From: Plenodomus lindquistii
Taxonomy: Eukaryota > Ascomycota > Dothideomycetes > Pleosporales > Leptosphaeriaceae
NCBI GenBank assembly: GCA_025504975.1
Contig: JANUWI010000004.1
Coordinates: 2,170,001-2,234,000, forward strand
Length of the DNA stretch: 64,000 nucleotides
Reading direction: 5' to 3'
In this document: one piece after another, positions 1-12,491 of the stretch
How the letters are laid out: the number at the start of each line of letters is the position of its first letter
Numbering within the stretch: the first letter of the stretch is position 1
Translations under genes and position numbers: made by a program
Notes under the pieces: model-generated
What the model saw: only the letters and a program-made list of their open reading frames with translations
What the model was told of the DNA's origin: nothing
Database searches by the model: none

Positions 1-1001
1 CAGTCTGAAGCGAAGAGCCGGCGATCACTTCCCCATGGAAGAAGCTCGCGGTTTTGCGCTCACTGGCCAGGCGCCCCTAGGGCTGCCAAGGGATGCGGAC
101 GGGAGGCGAATCGAAGGCGACTATCCCTAAAAAGGAGGCTAGCCCTAGCTTCCCATGTGGGGGACTGACTCGGCGGGGAAACCACGCGACAGAGCCGTCG
201 TCGAAGTGATGCGCAGACGGCGACGTTCAGTTCCTCCAATTGACAAGACGACGTTTGAGCCTCTCTCGAAGGCAAAATCAGGGGCATTGCGACCCCACAT
301 TCGCGACACCATCTCTGCGCCTCACAGGCCAAGGTAAACCCACAAAGTGGGCAGGCCTAACGAGATCCCGTCTTGCCGGGAGAGCAGCTTGTTTAGTCCT
401 GGTATGGACAGGGTTTCTGGTCTAGCATGGCCCACTTCATGCTTCCAGAACTGCCAGTGCGTGGAAACTGTAAGTCTGTAACGCACCAACTCCTCCCATG
501 CGGCCCAACGCAACGCACGCGAGAGCACAGAGGATTCAGTTCCGTGTGCCTCGTGCCTTGGTGCGTGTGTTCTGCATGGACTAAATACCATTGGTTCGGT
601 TCTGGCGCAATTGCGCCTTTTTTGCTTTCCTTGTCCTGTTCCTGTCTTACTATCTCTCTTCTCCCCGCTTGCTCGCTGATCAACTGTTCACCGTTGTGCT
701 CTTGCTTGTTGCGCTGATCTCTACTCGCTGCAATTGACCGTTTCAGGTTCGCGAAAGTCTGTCGCGCATACCCTATCGTTATTCAATCGCTGGTCCTATA
801 TAACGCAGGGTTCGTCACAGCGCCTGCATCCAAGCAACAGGGAACACGCCTGGAATCTCTTGCGCCATCCCCACTCTTGACACATCCTCCGCGTACAACT
901 CTCCCCTTTGCAAGTCTTGGTGTCCTTCTTTCGACATCAATCGCTCCATCCCATACCTACCGAGACGAAGATCAAGCAATCCCACCAAACACATATACAC
1001 A
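1..1001. other. Intergenic region / upstream of the small gene at 1002
   Basis: No gene was recognised; the open frames here overlap on both strands and look like chance. The stretch 608-672 is strongly C/T-rich, a common feature of fungal core promoters, and a TATA-like box follows. It most likely holds the promoter of the + strand gene at 1002, plus the end of an unseen neighbour's flank. Confidence 0.5.
797..803 (+). promoter_or_regulatory. TATA-like box (TATATAA)
   Basis: TATATAA lies about 200 bp before the start codon at 1002, just downstream of a pyrimidine-rich tract. The placement fits a core promoter element for that gene. There is no transcript data, so this is inference. Confidence 0.35.
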
Positions 1002-1332
1002 ATGGGGCTCATGGAGAAGCTACAAGCTCGTACGTTCCTCTCTGCTCCACAACCTCACCAACCTCTCCCAGCCACCCACCCACCACCACCCCGACTAACA
1101 CAGCCCACCAGGTCTGGAACTCTACCGCCTAGAACAACGCTACACACGCCGCGAAAAGCGCACCACCTTCTTCAGCGAAGCACAGTACGTCGACGGCGAA
1201 TACGTCTACTCGTCGCCAGCCAGCTCCGGTAAATCCTCAACAACAAGCACAACCAACAGCCGACGCTTCAGCAAGATGCCCGCTGTCCGGATAAAGGAGC
1301 TCGCTCGTGCTGGCACGGGGCGATCGTCGTAA
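1002..1332 (+). CDS. Small conserved spliced protein, 82 aa, function unknown
   Basis: Exons are 1002-1029 and 1112-1332. The 82-bp intron has donor GTACGT, a CTAAC branch point at 1094 and acceptor CCACCAG. Phase works out to 83 codons including TAA. The protein starts MGLMEKLQARLELYRLEQRY, followed by a charged TRREKR stretch, an aromatic YVDGEYVY segment and a Ser/Thr-rich basic tail. The N terminus is a predicted amphipathic helix; there is no signal peptide or membrane segment. The pattern resembles a short protein I recall from other filamentous ascomycetes, but I know of no assigned function. The first exon is only 28 nt, so simple open-frame searches miss it. Confidence 0.75.
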
Positions 1333-3876
1333 TGGAGATTGATGAACACTGTGGTGGAACGACGATAAGAGCGGTGTAAAGGCCAGAATCCTATCGAACG
1401 GATCTGTCTGGTCGCTGGGTTGAAAGCTAGCGCATGTCGCACGACAGCATAGCACGTGGCACGCAGACAGACGATCAACTGCGCAGGGACAAACAATACA
1501 TCCACGGTGCATTATTTCAATCGTACGCGACGCACGCGATACCATGCAACGCGAACGAACGGGGCGAGATGGCACGACACATTCGCGAGCGGAGCGATAA
1601 AGTTGTCCCTGTCTTCCCTCACCCCAAACGCAACGAACATTTAACGAAACAACAACGCACACTACTCTTCGCAACGCATTATTTTTGCAAACAGCGAGAC
1701 ACACTACTGGATGGGCTGATTATCCATGAACACGGTAACCGGTTGTTGGACGGGGGCTACAAGGTTCTAGCTTGGGGGCTTGGCTACCGTCTGCATTCCT
1801 TTACTTAATTTACTTAATTTTATTGTTTTCCTTGCTGTCTGTCATCGACATCTTCTGTCAGTATCATAGTCTATACATTTTTTTCCCGTGTCATATTGCG
1901 ATTGGGAGGATAACGCATTTGTCTTTATACCACGCACGGCCTATATATCCATCACAAAGAAATGGGAGGGAGAACCCAAAAAAATAATGAAAATGAAATC
2001 AATTTATCAAACGCCTTACGAGCATTGTTTGCGTGATTGCGTCACTATACATACGAAGAGATTTATCCTGCGTAACGTGCACATGCACAATCTGTGAATG
2101 CTGATTAATCCGTATGAGTATAGTCACAGCAAGGCAGTTGGCAAAGAAGATTTACATCTGAATAGTTGCTTGTAGCAGACGGGAGAGCATACATGCAGCT
2201 TATATCCCCACGCAACTCTCTACACACCTTACTGCTCGACAGTCCACTTACCACACCGTCGTCGTGACGCAGCGATGCGCCGAAAGTAACGAGCTTCTTC
2301 GATAAAAGCGATCGCTTTGCCATGCTCAAGTCCATCTTGACTGCCACCGGGGTTGATTCCGCCGCTATCGACGTCTGAATCGATGACTTTGGTATTGTAT
2401 CATGGAAACCTGCCTGGTAAAGTGACTGGGTTGGTAAGGTCCCTCAATACTGTACTGCAAGTAGAAACAGGTGGAGAGTTGGTATATAATGTTACTGTTT
2501 CTAAACGTCTCCTCTATGAATGATTTACACGGTGCTTAGTACCTACACTAGAGAAGGATGATAATAAGGTCTAGGTTCGATATTGGGGTTCTTGTATCTA
2601 CAGTGTTAAAACTTGCCCATTTCTGGTGTGGTGCAGTTTGTACATCATGGATGAAGTTATCCAGTGATCGTCTACTAATTCGTAAAATACTCGTGTTCCA
2701 GACGCGTACGATGGAGAGATGCGTCGACCACCTAGAAGAGATGAGTGAGCACGCTGAATTGACTACCTTAGCCACCCCTTGGACCGATTCGCTCGGCTTC
2801 ATCACTTGCTCACGGGGCGCTGTCGCTGTGTGCTCACGTGCCGAAGGACAACATGGCAATGAGCTTGTTATATGGTCTTCCACGTTACGCGCCGAACAAC
2901 TGACACGATCAACCACGGTGCAGACGCCTCAAAGACTAGTAAGATCATGTTGAAAAAGCTTTGGAGCGGTTATATGTAGCTAGTCGCGGGAACGTCGTCC
3001 AATCAAACAGCAGAGCACACGACGACTCTGTGAGATGCGGTGGTGCCAAATTAAATCACAGACCTTCAACTCAATACGAACCAACACCTTGACAAGGCAA
3101 CTTTCCTCTTTTCTCGTATCGAGAGACACGTCCAAGAGAGGCGCTATATGGCGAACTCTGGCACTGCTATCCTGTTATGGAAGGTCTCTGTAGGGCGTGC
3201 AGACACGAGATGATCGTGCAGTGTGTGTATCATACGTGCAGATTTGGAGGCGAGCCATGTGCTGTATGTGCGCCGTCAATAGTGGATGCATGCAGATCTA
3301 GATCTGCATGGCGCTGCACAGTGCTTGCTGTGACTCCCACACCATAGCCTGGCGGCTTCTCTTGTTGGGAGATGTGTGAGCAAGATTGGACCGCCTCATT
3401 AAATGTGCCGCAGTATTGTCGATGGCGTACTGGGTGTATGTGCTAGCCTGGGGACGCGTTTGTTTTCTGAATCGGTCGCGAACATTTCCCCAATCAAGCA
3501 AGTACATCGATTACGGAGCGGGACGTTATCCACTTGGTCGACTCCAGATCCCACGCTCCAGAAGTTTGGTTGGGTGCGGAGTCTGGAGAACAGAGTGGTG
3601 GGGGACGCCAACACGTGGTTGGCACTGATTCGCAAGTGATAGGTCGGGTATCTATTGGTCTAAGTATGGGTATCAACTCTCGTAAACATGAATGCCATCT
3701 GATGGACTTTGTTTCTTTTCTATGTGAGAAACAAGGCTGAATAAGGATCTGGCCAAAACGAAATGCCATGTAAACTCCGAATGCGTAATATCGTGGAACT
3801 CGTGGTCGATATTGCGGCCTTATTCTGATGCGGCCGTGATCAAAGAACTATGAGAATCAAAATGTCGGTCATCGCG
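1333..3876. other. Intergenic, no gene seen
   Basis: About 2.5 kb with no convincing coding sequence: the open frames are short, overlap on opposite strands and carry no recognisable motif. The part 1793-2000 is A/T-rich with a repeated TTACTTAATT. A perfect palindrome sits at 3289-3310. The right end is the 3' flank of the permease gene. Confidence 0.6.
3289..3310. repeat. 22-bp perfect palindrome
   Basis: The half-site CATGCAGATCT is followed immediately by its exact reverse complement, with no spacer. The centre is two overlapping BglII-type sites (AGATCTAGATCT). It lies in non-coding DNA about 570 bp beyond the stop of the permease gene. It could be a dimeric protein-binding site or chance; no function is known. 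Confidence 0.9.
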
Positions 3877-5914
3877 CTAGACTCGATCGTAGTCGTTGAG
3901 TATCTCCTCTGGATCCTCTTCTGGGAGCATGTCGATAGTGTCGCTTGTGCGCGGTCCAATATATGTCTTTCTGGCGCCCGCGAACCACCACGCTGTGCTA
4001 AAAAGACCAATGAAGGCAGCCACGCAGATAGCGTAGTTCATGTTGTCTGCTCTGACCGGCTTCACCGTCGGGAAGAAGAGCACAACACTGATGAAGATGA
4101 CCCAGGTGACGGCGATAGCGTTGACTGGCTTGCTCCATCGACCCATGGTGTATGGGCCTGGATGGAAGACGACACTTCCTTCATACCATCGGTGTGCAAC
4201 GATGACTGCAATGTAGCTTATGTCCAGGGCAGGCGCGGTGATGTTGAATATTGCCGTAATCGTTAGCGTACTTCCGATACCAATCAAGTCGAGGCAGCTG
4301 CAGAAGGCAACGACTAGCCAGACTGCATTGACAGGAGTGTGCGTGTGATTATTGACCTTGCTCCAAAACCTGTGTCGCGTTAGCCGATGCCTATTAGTCC
4401 CATTGGTCTCCAGCGCATCTTACTCAGAAAACGGAAAGGCTCCATCACGGGAGAACGCCCATGCCATGCGCGCATTTGCCAGCATAGCGGAACAACCCGT
4501 GAAGAATTGGACCAGCATGACAAAAAACCACATGATGGTTCCACCGGTGCGTCCGCCCGCGTTGAAGAAGATTTGTGCGACAGGTAGACCGGTCGGTGTG
4601 GCCATGATCGATTCGTAGTCTGACATGCAGAAGCAAAAGGTGACAGTTAGCATCCAGCCAGTGACGCCAGAGACAAGGATTGCAGCCCGGATTGCTACAG
4701 GGCCACGAATCGCGGCATCATGGGTTTCTTCCGACATGCTGTACAAGGTTGTTAGATTGATTCATATGCAAGATCGTCAGCCAACATACTGAGTGGTTCC
4801 ATCATAGTCGGTCATCGTCCAGGCCACAGACAGGAAACTATTCACATTAGCAACACTTCTCATGTAACGGCGACGAAGGTAACCAACCCAAGAAGGAACG
4901 AGAATCCTTTGCTGCCCCAACCTGAGCCATCCATTACTGTTGTGAAGACCCATTGGGGGCTTTGCTTGTTTGGTGTAAGAACAAGAAGCGCAATGCAGAT
5001 GCAGATCGATGCAATGACTGCGCTACGTTAGTTGATGGCTGTAAGACCGATGTGGCTTCCTTACTGTTGATAGGTGCGAACCACAGAATGATGCGGTGAA
5101 GCCAGTTGGTAGGAAAAGAGCAGATGGTGCCAAACATGCAGAGGACGAATATAGCTAGTAGTACAGTCTGATATGCTTCCCTGGTTGGTTGTGAGCATTC
5201 GCCGATGGAGGGTGGAGAGGGGACCGTACGGTACGAATGTGGACTCTCCGTTGTCCAGTGTATGCATGACAGCCGTTGCCAATATCATTTGGGAGATGGT
5301 ATACGCCAGACTGGCAACACCTGCTGCCTGGCCAAGGAAGTTACACCAACCTATGATCCATGCCCAAGAGGCAACGTGCTCAGGTGGAACAACGTGCTTT
5401 GTGACATAGTACATGCCCCCGGCTGTTGGATACGCAGAGACTAGCTCAGCCACTGTGGAAAATGTTAGCAATCGGAGGTTACCTGTGAGAAGTAGAACAT
5501 ACCCGAGCTTGCTATGCAGTATGCCATGACACTACCTATGAGCCATGCCCATACAGCTGTTGCGGGTCCTCCAGAGCTCATAGGAGCCCCAAAAGTAGCT
5601 GGAACGGAGCCCAGTACACCAAGGATGGAGATTGCGTACGACACAGTCGACCACCTAGAGAAGTGTCGTTGCAGCACCTGCAATAACTGTCAATGCTTGC
5701 CTCATACCAAGAGCGGAAATCATACTGGTGTGTAACCAATGCGTACGAGTAGTCGATCATCGTCGTCCGCAATAGTTGCCATGATGCCTTGATGGTTGTT
5801 GTATCTGCCTGCCTCTGTCGCTTTGGAAACGTTAGAAGTAGTTGGCTGGTCTGTCTTCCCGTCCACAGACAATGATCCCGTCTTGGGGCTCTTGGAGTCT
5901 GCATTGATACCCAT
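3877..5914 (-). CDS. Amino-acid/choline transporter (APC superfamily, ACT family permease), 562 aa
   Basis: Eight exons, read from the right: 5914-5726, 5677-5503, 5452-5230, 5180-5065, 5017-4888, 4837-4790, 4738-4424 and 4369-3877. All seven introns are 47-54 bp and every phase closes, giving 563 codons. The donor after 4888 (GTTGGT) is the weakest junction. About 12 hydrophobic segments follow a hydrophilic N-terminal tail of about 55 residues. Family hallmarks seen are the GYTPVLQRHFSRWS entry to helix 1, AELVSAYPTAGGMYY, TMTDYDGTTHMSEE and VNAVWLVV. These match fungal permeases of the GABA (Uga4-like), choline (Hnm1-like) and related amino-acid group, which import nitrogen compounds across the plasma membrane. 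The substrate cannot be read from sequence. The gene stands alone between long spacers. Confidence 0.9.
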
Positions 5915-8900
5915 CCTCGATGCTCAACACCAGAGTATGGAAAGTCCGAGAAACAGTGAGGAGAACCACGATTGAGAGAAAGGAACATAGATTGAATATA
6001 GAAGGGTGAAATAGACGATAGTGGGCCGGGAGCGGAGACAGACTAATGGGATTGACGGCAACGGCGTTGACCCGCAGACCCAAGTACCAGGGACCTAATA
6101 AGTGATGCGGAAATGATGTGTGATCAGGAGGACAAGGAGGGTGAATGATTTATCATGAAGGTTTTACTATGATGACCTGGCTAGGTCAAGCCCAATTCTG
6201 CCACGACATGGCTAACTCCGGTCCAGTAGTATCATGCTACGAGATGCAGACCTACCTTTCTTTCTGTCAGGGTAGTGCTTCCTTAGGCCATAGTGACACG
6301 TGCCGAGTGCGTCGCTTGAGCAAAGAAGGTGTGAGAATGCAAGTAAGGATTGGGATGACGAGGCGCGCAAGAACAGCGAATGGCAGTCGAAGCCTCTTCT
6401 CTAGTCCGGCAGATCCTGGAGGCGGCTCGTCGCTCGCGGTACTGTCATTTGCCAAAGGAGCCTGGTCCCAAATGTTTTGGGGGAGGTAGCGCCGGGAGTG
6501 CCAAGGAAGATGAAGCCCCTCGGCGATCCAGAGCAGCGGGCCGTTTACCTTGCATGTTCTACCGTGCAAATTGCAAAGGTGGAAACGATAATCGCGTTGC
6601 GCATATGCGGGCATCAGACCATTGGATCACGGCAGTGTGCTACTTGATCATCTTCAGAGACCCCAACGGCCTTTGTGACGCTTGTTTACCGACTCTGCGT
6701 GCATGGCCCACGACAATTCGGACGCTCTCAAAGTCGCACTACCTCGAGACATTTAGGAACCTGCGACGCGCCTCAAAGAAGCTATGACGCACACCGACAC
6801 TTCCGATGGCTTGAACCCAAAGGACCATGAAGCGGTGCGACGTAACTTGAACGAGTATGGAACTTTCGGCGCCATACCGTAGCTGCAAAGGGATCCCCCG
6901 GACTGATTCAAGCGGTGAGTACAGGGCGTTCTATTGGCCTCTACAGGTTTCGTGAACTTTGAGAACAATGGATTGTTCACGACTCCACATGCCAAGGAGC
7001 TTCCATGAGCCTCATATTGAAACTGGTCGCAATGATGGAGGTGGTGAGGCTTTACACTACCGTGACTCCGTGAGTACCATAACAAGCATTAAGTTTTTAC
7101 AAACCAGGCAGCAAGGGACTGCGTTTCGGAAAGTTTTCCTGCTGCCCATCCAAATCCAAATTGATGATAGTGGAGAATTTCTTCTCGTAACTCCGTATCG
7201 TTCGTGTCAGTGGCTTATCATGCTCTCCGGTAAAAACATGAAGTCATTCCCGGTACCCATAATTACTACTGTACAAGCGAGGCAGGCAAATGGCATCCCA
7301 CAACTGTGCATATGCCGAGGCGTCAGCCTTGTGTATGCGGTAGTACAGTCAAGCGACCAATGCGCGTCTATCACGGCCTGAAAACATACCAATCTTCAGG
7401 TTCTGCTTTGAGACGTTCCATTCAATCGGTAAGGACCCACGCTACCACCAGATCTACCGTAGTCCTGGTGGGAAAACAATGGTTACACATCATCGTGCAT
7501 TCTCTACACTGCGACCTATTTCGCGTTGTGGAAGGTTCCGGTGCGACTACACATGCAAGAACTCATATGACCAGATTTGTCCCTTGTCACTGGCAGGGCG
7601 ATGAGTCGATGACCAGGGTCGACAGCTCACCTGAAAGTTGGGCAATCGCCCAAAGAGCGGTGGAAGGCGACTGTGCGCTTGCACTGACTAGGGAGCCTTC
7701 GAGAACTTCGAGTCGAGTTGCTTCCGTCAGAATGCAAGGCTTAACCTTGTCTATTGCGGAGGTTTTGGAAAAATCAACGCTGCTCTGCGAAAGCCGAGCA
7801 GATCAGTGAGGTCTTGCACAACGGATATATGCTACTCTGTGGTGCTGTGAGTCTGTGACAGTGCGATCATCACAAAAGGGATGACAAGTGGCGAGCGAAT
7901 TACACAGTACTGTACGAAGTACCCACCCAGCACCCAATCTCAGGCAAACGTTCATGTGTCGGAGCACGTGCATACGATGGAGAATGTCCCGTTAATGCCG
8001 GGAAATCGAGAGCGGATACACAAACCTTAAACGACGTACCATGGGCATCATCGCATCGCTGGTAAATAGTCTGTCCCATCATGTCATTGCATCTTCACCG
8101 CATCCGATATCGCAGGAACGACAGTCCGTATGCAGCCTCCAGCCGGCGCTGGCGTCCAGTCGCGGCCACCTCTTGGGTACATATTCCCTCTCCGCTCGGC
8201 GAGTAATGACTCGCAGAGTTCACGACATGGTGGAGGATACACTTTCCAGAAGGTGGCGGACAGCGGTTTCATGATGGCGCCGAAACTACCAGGCACGGAC
8301 CGCTAGGGGTGTCGATCCGCAAACGAATCATATGCTGGATACCATATTCTTCGGAAGATAGAACGTCCCCCGAGGCATCAACGATCATACTCGTACAAGA
8401 GTGAGTATGAGTACTGTACTCGGATTCCCCTATCTGTAGTTGTCAGGTGCAGCTTGACACCCCCAACACTGCAAAGATTTGGTATCAATAGAGTCTTTCC
8501 TTAGAGCGAGGTTGCGCTGTCACAGGACGCCATGTGTATATGCAATAACCACATGATTGGCTCCCTAACGTCCATCGTTCAATTAAGCAAACTTTCTGGG
8601 CGATTCTCCGGATCCTAACCGAAGAATGAGTATGTGCTATTGGACATCCAGCCAAAATTTCGCCTACCTGAGTTCACACTGCAACGAACACATTGGGCTC
8701 TAACCTTACGTACTTCATGTTCTCCAAGAGCATGGTAGCCGTTCTTGGAGCTTGAGATATTCGTAATCAACTTGCTAGGACTTCACTTCTAGCACTCAGC
8801 GCTCGGAGCACATGGTCTCGCGCGCTTACTTTCACAAACGTCTCGGTCTACTATAACGGACAATTCCGAGAATGGGTAGCTCCAGCAGATTATCACTAGT

Positions 8901-9343
8901 TACCATAGTAAAGGTAAGCTTTCGTAGGTTACGTCGATGGTGGAGCGCAATCGGTGCACACCTATAAGATATTCGCACGTTGGCTCGCGACCCTTGTAAG
9001 CTTGACGAATTAGCAGGTCAGCGTATCCCAAATCCAAAGCAATTCGTCCAACCTAGACCGGATGCGACCCGGCGTGCAAATATCCTATAGATGTGTTACT
9101 GATCGTAGTTCTGGGACTACCCCACATTGCTATTTGTAGTTGCCTGGTATCGCGAAAACGGATGCTGTGCAAAGTAAGCGCGATGTCAGGGAGGATCGCT
9201 TTGACGTCACACCTTGATCACCATCTGCTTCGTCAACACCCACCCGTGGATCTCGGGACAGTGTCACAAAATGGGAGTCGTGGCGCTGAATCATCACGCT
9301 ACATTGTACCATCCGACACTTCCGAGTTTCTATTTCACGCGCA
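5915..9343. other. Long intergenic region, no intact gene
   Basis: About 3.4 kb between the divergent starts of the permease and the GH15 gene. The ends should hold their promoters. No intact gene was recognised. One 33-codon frame at 6784-6882, followed by a broken continuation, could be a gene relic; it is treated as an observation only. Confidence 0.55.
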
Positions 9344-11714
9344 ATGTCAGCCAACAGCAACTCAGAGCCCAACGCGGGGCCTCTACGAGACATCACCAAT
9401 TCAACAAACTCTGCATCAAAACAGTCGGAAGCTCAGGATAAGAGAGAAGACAAGATGCACAAAGCAGAAGATGGAACGCAACCGCTGAGCTCTCGGCGTG
9501 CTGCCAATGGATATGTGCCGATTGAGGATTATGGCTTGATAGGCAATATGCGTACATGCGCAATGGTTGCTTCGGACGGAGGCCTCGACTATTGTATGAT
9601 CAAAGTATGCTTAATTTATGAATGTAAATTTGCTAACATGGAACAGTGTGCTGGCCTTATTTTGATTCGCCTACTGTCTTCTGCCGTATCTTAGACAAAG
9701 ACAAGGGCGGCCATTTCACAATCAGTCCTACCAATTATGATCTTTGTACCACGAAGCAAGGCTACCTACCAGCGAGTAACATACTCCAGACCAGGTACCT
9801 GAAAGATGAAGGCGTACTCAACGTGCTGGACTTTTTTCCACGACCAAACAACCCAACCCTGGACGCTGAATACCACAACAGGGTCCTCACCAGTGACCAC
9901 ACAGGCAATGTGCCTGAGAGACCAGATCTGAAGAAGTGCGTAATATGAAAAAGTTGATCTAATCACTCGTGTGCTGATGATTAATATTTTTCAGATGGTT
10001 AGTGCGTCGAGTAGAGTGCATACGAGGCTCAGTGGACGTAAAAGTCGCCGTTTCACCCGCATTCAATTATGCGCAGGATAAGCACACGACAGAAATCATC
10101 GATTTAGACACAACCGAGCAAGGACATGGCCTCCAGAAAGTGACTTTCCGCTCGAAGAACCTGGCTTTAGAACTTAACGCCACCATTGACGGCGGCGACG
10201 AGGAAGACAACACGTGTCCAAAGGTAGCGTTTGAAAAGTCAGTCGAGCCTCAGGCTCTGGGAGAAGGTGTCACTGCTACTTTTCGCCTGGACGAAGGCCA
10301 GGCTGTGTCGTTTATTCTCCGGGACATCGAGGATAATAGCACCGACATCATCGACACTGCGTTGGTGAACGAATTGCAGATGAGCACCCATAGATACTGG
10401 GCAAGGTGGATCGATTCTTGCCGGTACAAAGGACGCTGGGCGGAAGTCGTAATGCGGAGTCTTCTGCTGCTCAAGATGCTCATCTTTGAGCCAAGCGGGG
10501 CTATCGTTGCGGCACCTACGTTCTCCTTACCGGAAGAGATTGGAGGTATTTATGTCGTCAGATAGCTCATAGCACATGTACTAACTCTACAGGACCGCGG
10601 AATTGGGACTATCGCTATTCCTGGGTGAGAGACTCTTCCTTCACGATCTACATCCTGCTGCGATTGGGTTTCAATCATGAGGCCGAGGCCTACATCAGTT
10701 ATATCTTCCAGCGGGTAAAAGAGGCCAAAGTGAGGCAAGGTGCACTTCCCATCATGTTCACCATATGGGGCAGCACAGAAATTCCGGAGCTCGAGCTGTC
10801 CCACCTGGCTGGTTACAGAGACAGTCAGCCTGTACGAATCGGCAATGGCGCTGCCTTCCATGTCCAGCTTGACATCTACGGGGAACTAATGGACGGCATA
10901 TATCTCGTGAACAGATTCGGTCGGCCGGTTACCTACGACCAGTGGCTGTCCATAAGAGACATTGCCGATTATGTCTGCACTATCTGGCAGGAGCCGGATA
11001 TGTCCATTTGGGAGGTGCGAGGGAAGAAGCAGAACTTTGTCTATAGCAAGATGATGCTTTGGGTGGCGCTCGACCGTGCACTGCGACTGGCAGACAAGCG
11101 AAGTTTTCCCTGCCCGCACCGAGCGGAGTGGTACCGCGTAAGAGACGAGATATATGAGGAAATCATGGAGAAAGGATACAACTCGAAGCTGGAGTGCTTC
11201 GTCCAGAGCTACGAGTCGAATGAGGTGTTGGACTCAGCCGTACTGATCGCGCCGCTAGTCTTCTTCATCTCACCGACGGATCCTCGATTTTTGAAGACCC
11301 TGGATCGTATCTTGAAAGCTCCTGAAAAAGGCGGGCTTACAAGCACTGGCCTTGTTTATCGCTATAACAACGCGGTCAGCGACGATGGTGTCGGTGGCGG
11401 ACGTGAGGGCGCCTTTAGCATGTGTACTTTTTGGCTCGTTGAATCCCTCACACGGGTACGTACAACGGTTTCCAAGCCGTATGTATTACGTTACTAACAG
11501 ATCTTAGGCCGGTGCATATGACGAGAAATATCTTCGGGACGCTGTCAATATCTTTGAGAACATGCTCAGCTTTGGCAATCATCTGCACATCTTCTCCGAA
11601 GAGATTGCACGATCTGGAGAGCAACTTGGAAACACGCCACAAGCCTTCAGCCATTTGGCTTTGATTTCAGCAGCCTTCAATTTAGACAGAACGTTAGACG
11701 CTCGTAAGAAATGA
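9344..11714 (+). CDS. Glycoside hydrolase family 15 protein (glucoamylase/trehalase-like), 719 aa
   Basis: Exons are 9344-9593, 9647-9935, 9995-10545, 10593-11455 and 11508-11714; introns are 47-59 bp and phases close (720 codons). The N-terminal beta domain begins YVPIEDYGLIGNMRTCAMV, and exon 2 restores the LCWPYFDSP motif. The alpha/alpha barrel carries NWDYRYSWVRDSSF (around residue 367). By family analogy the acid catalyst is Glu ~504 in IWEVRG and the base is Glu ~635 in GREGAF. The end, GNTPQAFSHLALISAAFNLD, is typical of the family. There is no signal peptide and no starch-binding domain, so it is probably intracellular, unlike secreted glucoamylases. GH15 enzymes remove glucose from alpha-glucans or split trehalose; which applies here is not decided. 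A good alternative donor (GTAAGA) overlaps the last codons, so the C terminus could differ slightly. Confidence 0.9.
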
Positions 11715-12170
11715 TCGTATGCGCTCGCCTACTCGAGACTGCGACAAATAGTCCTGTACTAGATGACAATATACGTAGTAATCAAGACAGTGGCGATTAT
11801 GGTGTTTGGAACGTCATTGTGCGTAGGGCCTGATTTGGTTCGGAATGATGCATGGATGGTTGGTTGCTAGCCAGGATGGTGCGGCGCGAAGGAATGGAGG
11901 CGCTAAAGCCCCTTACGCACCGACCCATCTTAACTTCCAAGGCCTTTGTGCATCCTGGGCCTTTCTCCATCTTTGGCCAGCACATCGCCAAACCCTAGAC
12001 CACGACTCAGTCAATGACATAGATCACAACCTGTGGTCTTAATAACTTTCGCTTCTCGGCCTATCGTTACTATTTTGCTGTCTACTCGCACACTTCTGCG
12101 GCCCACGTCTCCGGATCCATCGCTGTCGTCGATCCCAGCGCGTCGCATACATCCATTCAACATACCCATC
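11715..12170. other. Intergenic, no gene seen
   Basis: The spacer between the GH15 stop and the small gene at 12171 shows nothing recognisable. A 14-base match to the 5' end of U2 snRNA at 12049-12062 does not continue and is considered chance. C/T-rich sequence before 12171 fits a promoter or leader. Confidence 0.55.
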
Positions 12171-12491
12171 ATGTCGCTATCATCCTCATCAAGCGTCTCC
12201 CACATGTCGAGCATCGATGGAAGAGTCGACCTGCTGCTATTGCCGCCGAAAAGCCTTCGCGTCCGCGACTTTGGCTGGCCGGCAGACTCTGCGAGATACC
12301 GCGGCGATCACACACAAGAGAGCAACCCTGACTGGGCTCACGACCCCATGGAGTGTCCCAAGGCTAAAGAAGAGGCAATGCAAAAGATGGAGGTCTCCTA
12401 CGCACTCTACATGGCGAACCTGGAAGGCTCCAAAACGCCAGCGCAAAAGAAGAAGGCTGCTTGGGCTAGGTTTCTGCCGTGGGTGCGCTGA
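12171..12491 (+). CDS. Hypothetical small protein, 106 aa
   Basis: An unspliced frame from ATG 12171 to TGA. The frame stays open upstream to another ATG at 12033; 12171 is preferred because the sequence before it reads like leader and the next codons begin a Ser-rich start. The protein has a Ser-rich N terminus, then PPKSLRVRDFGWPADSARYRG, an acidic/Met-rich helix and a basic C-terminal tail (TPAQKKKAAWARFLPWVR). There is no signal peptide or membrane segment. I do not recognise a family. The balanced composition and lack of a competing antisense frame favour a real gene, but it could be spurious. Confidence 0.5.
   Translation: MSLSSSSSVSHMSSIDGRVDLLLLPPKSLRVRDFGWPADSARYRGDHTQESNPDWAHDPMECPKAKEEAMQKMEVSYALYMANLEGSKTPAQKKKAAWARFLPWVR

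Noticed and set aside
2558..2953. 131-codon frame on + strand overlapping a 122-codon frame on the - strand
   Set aside because: Mutually antisense frames with no motif and non-ATG options; typical random open frames.
12049..12062. 14-base match to the 5' end of U2 snRNA
   Set aside because: The match stops abruptly and the branch-point recognition and Sm-site regions do not follow; likely chance.
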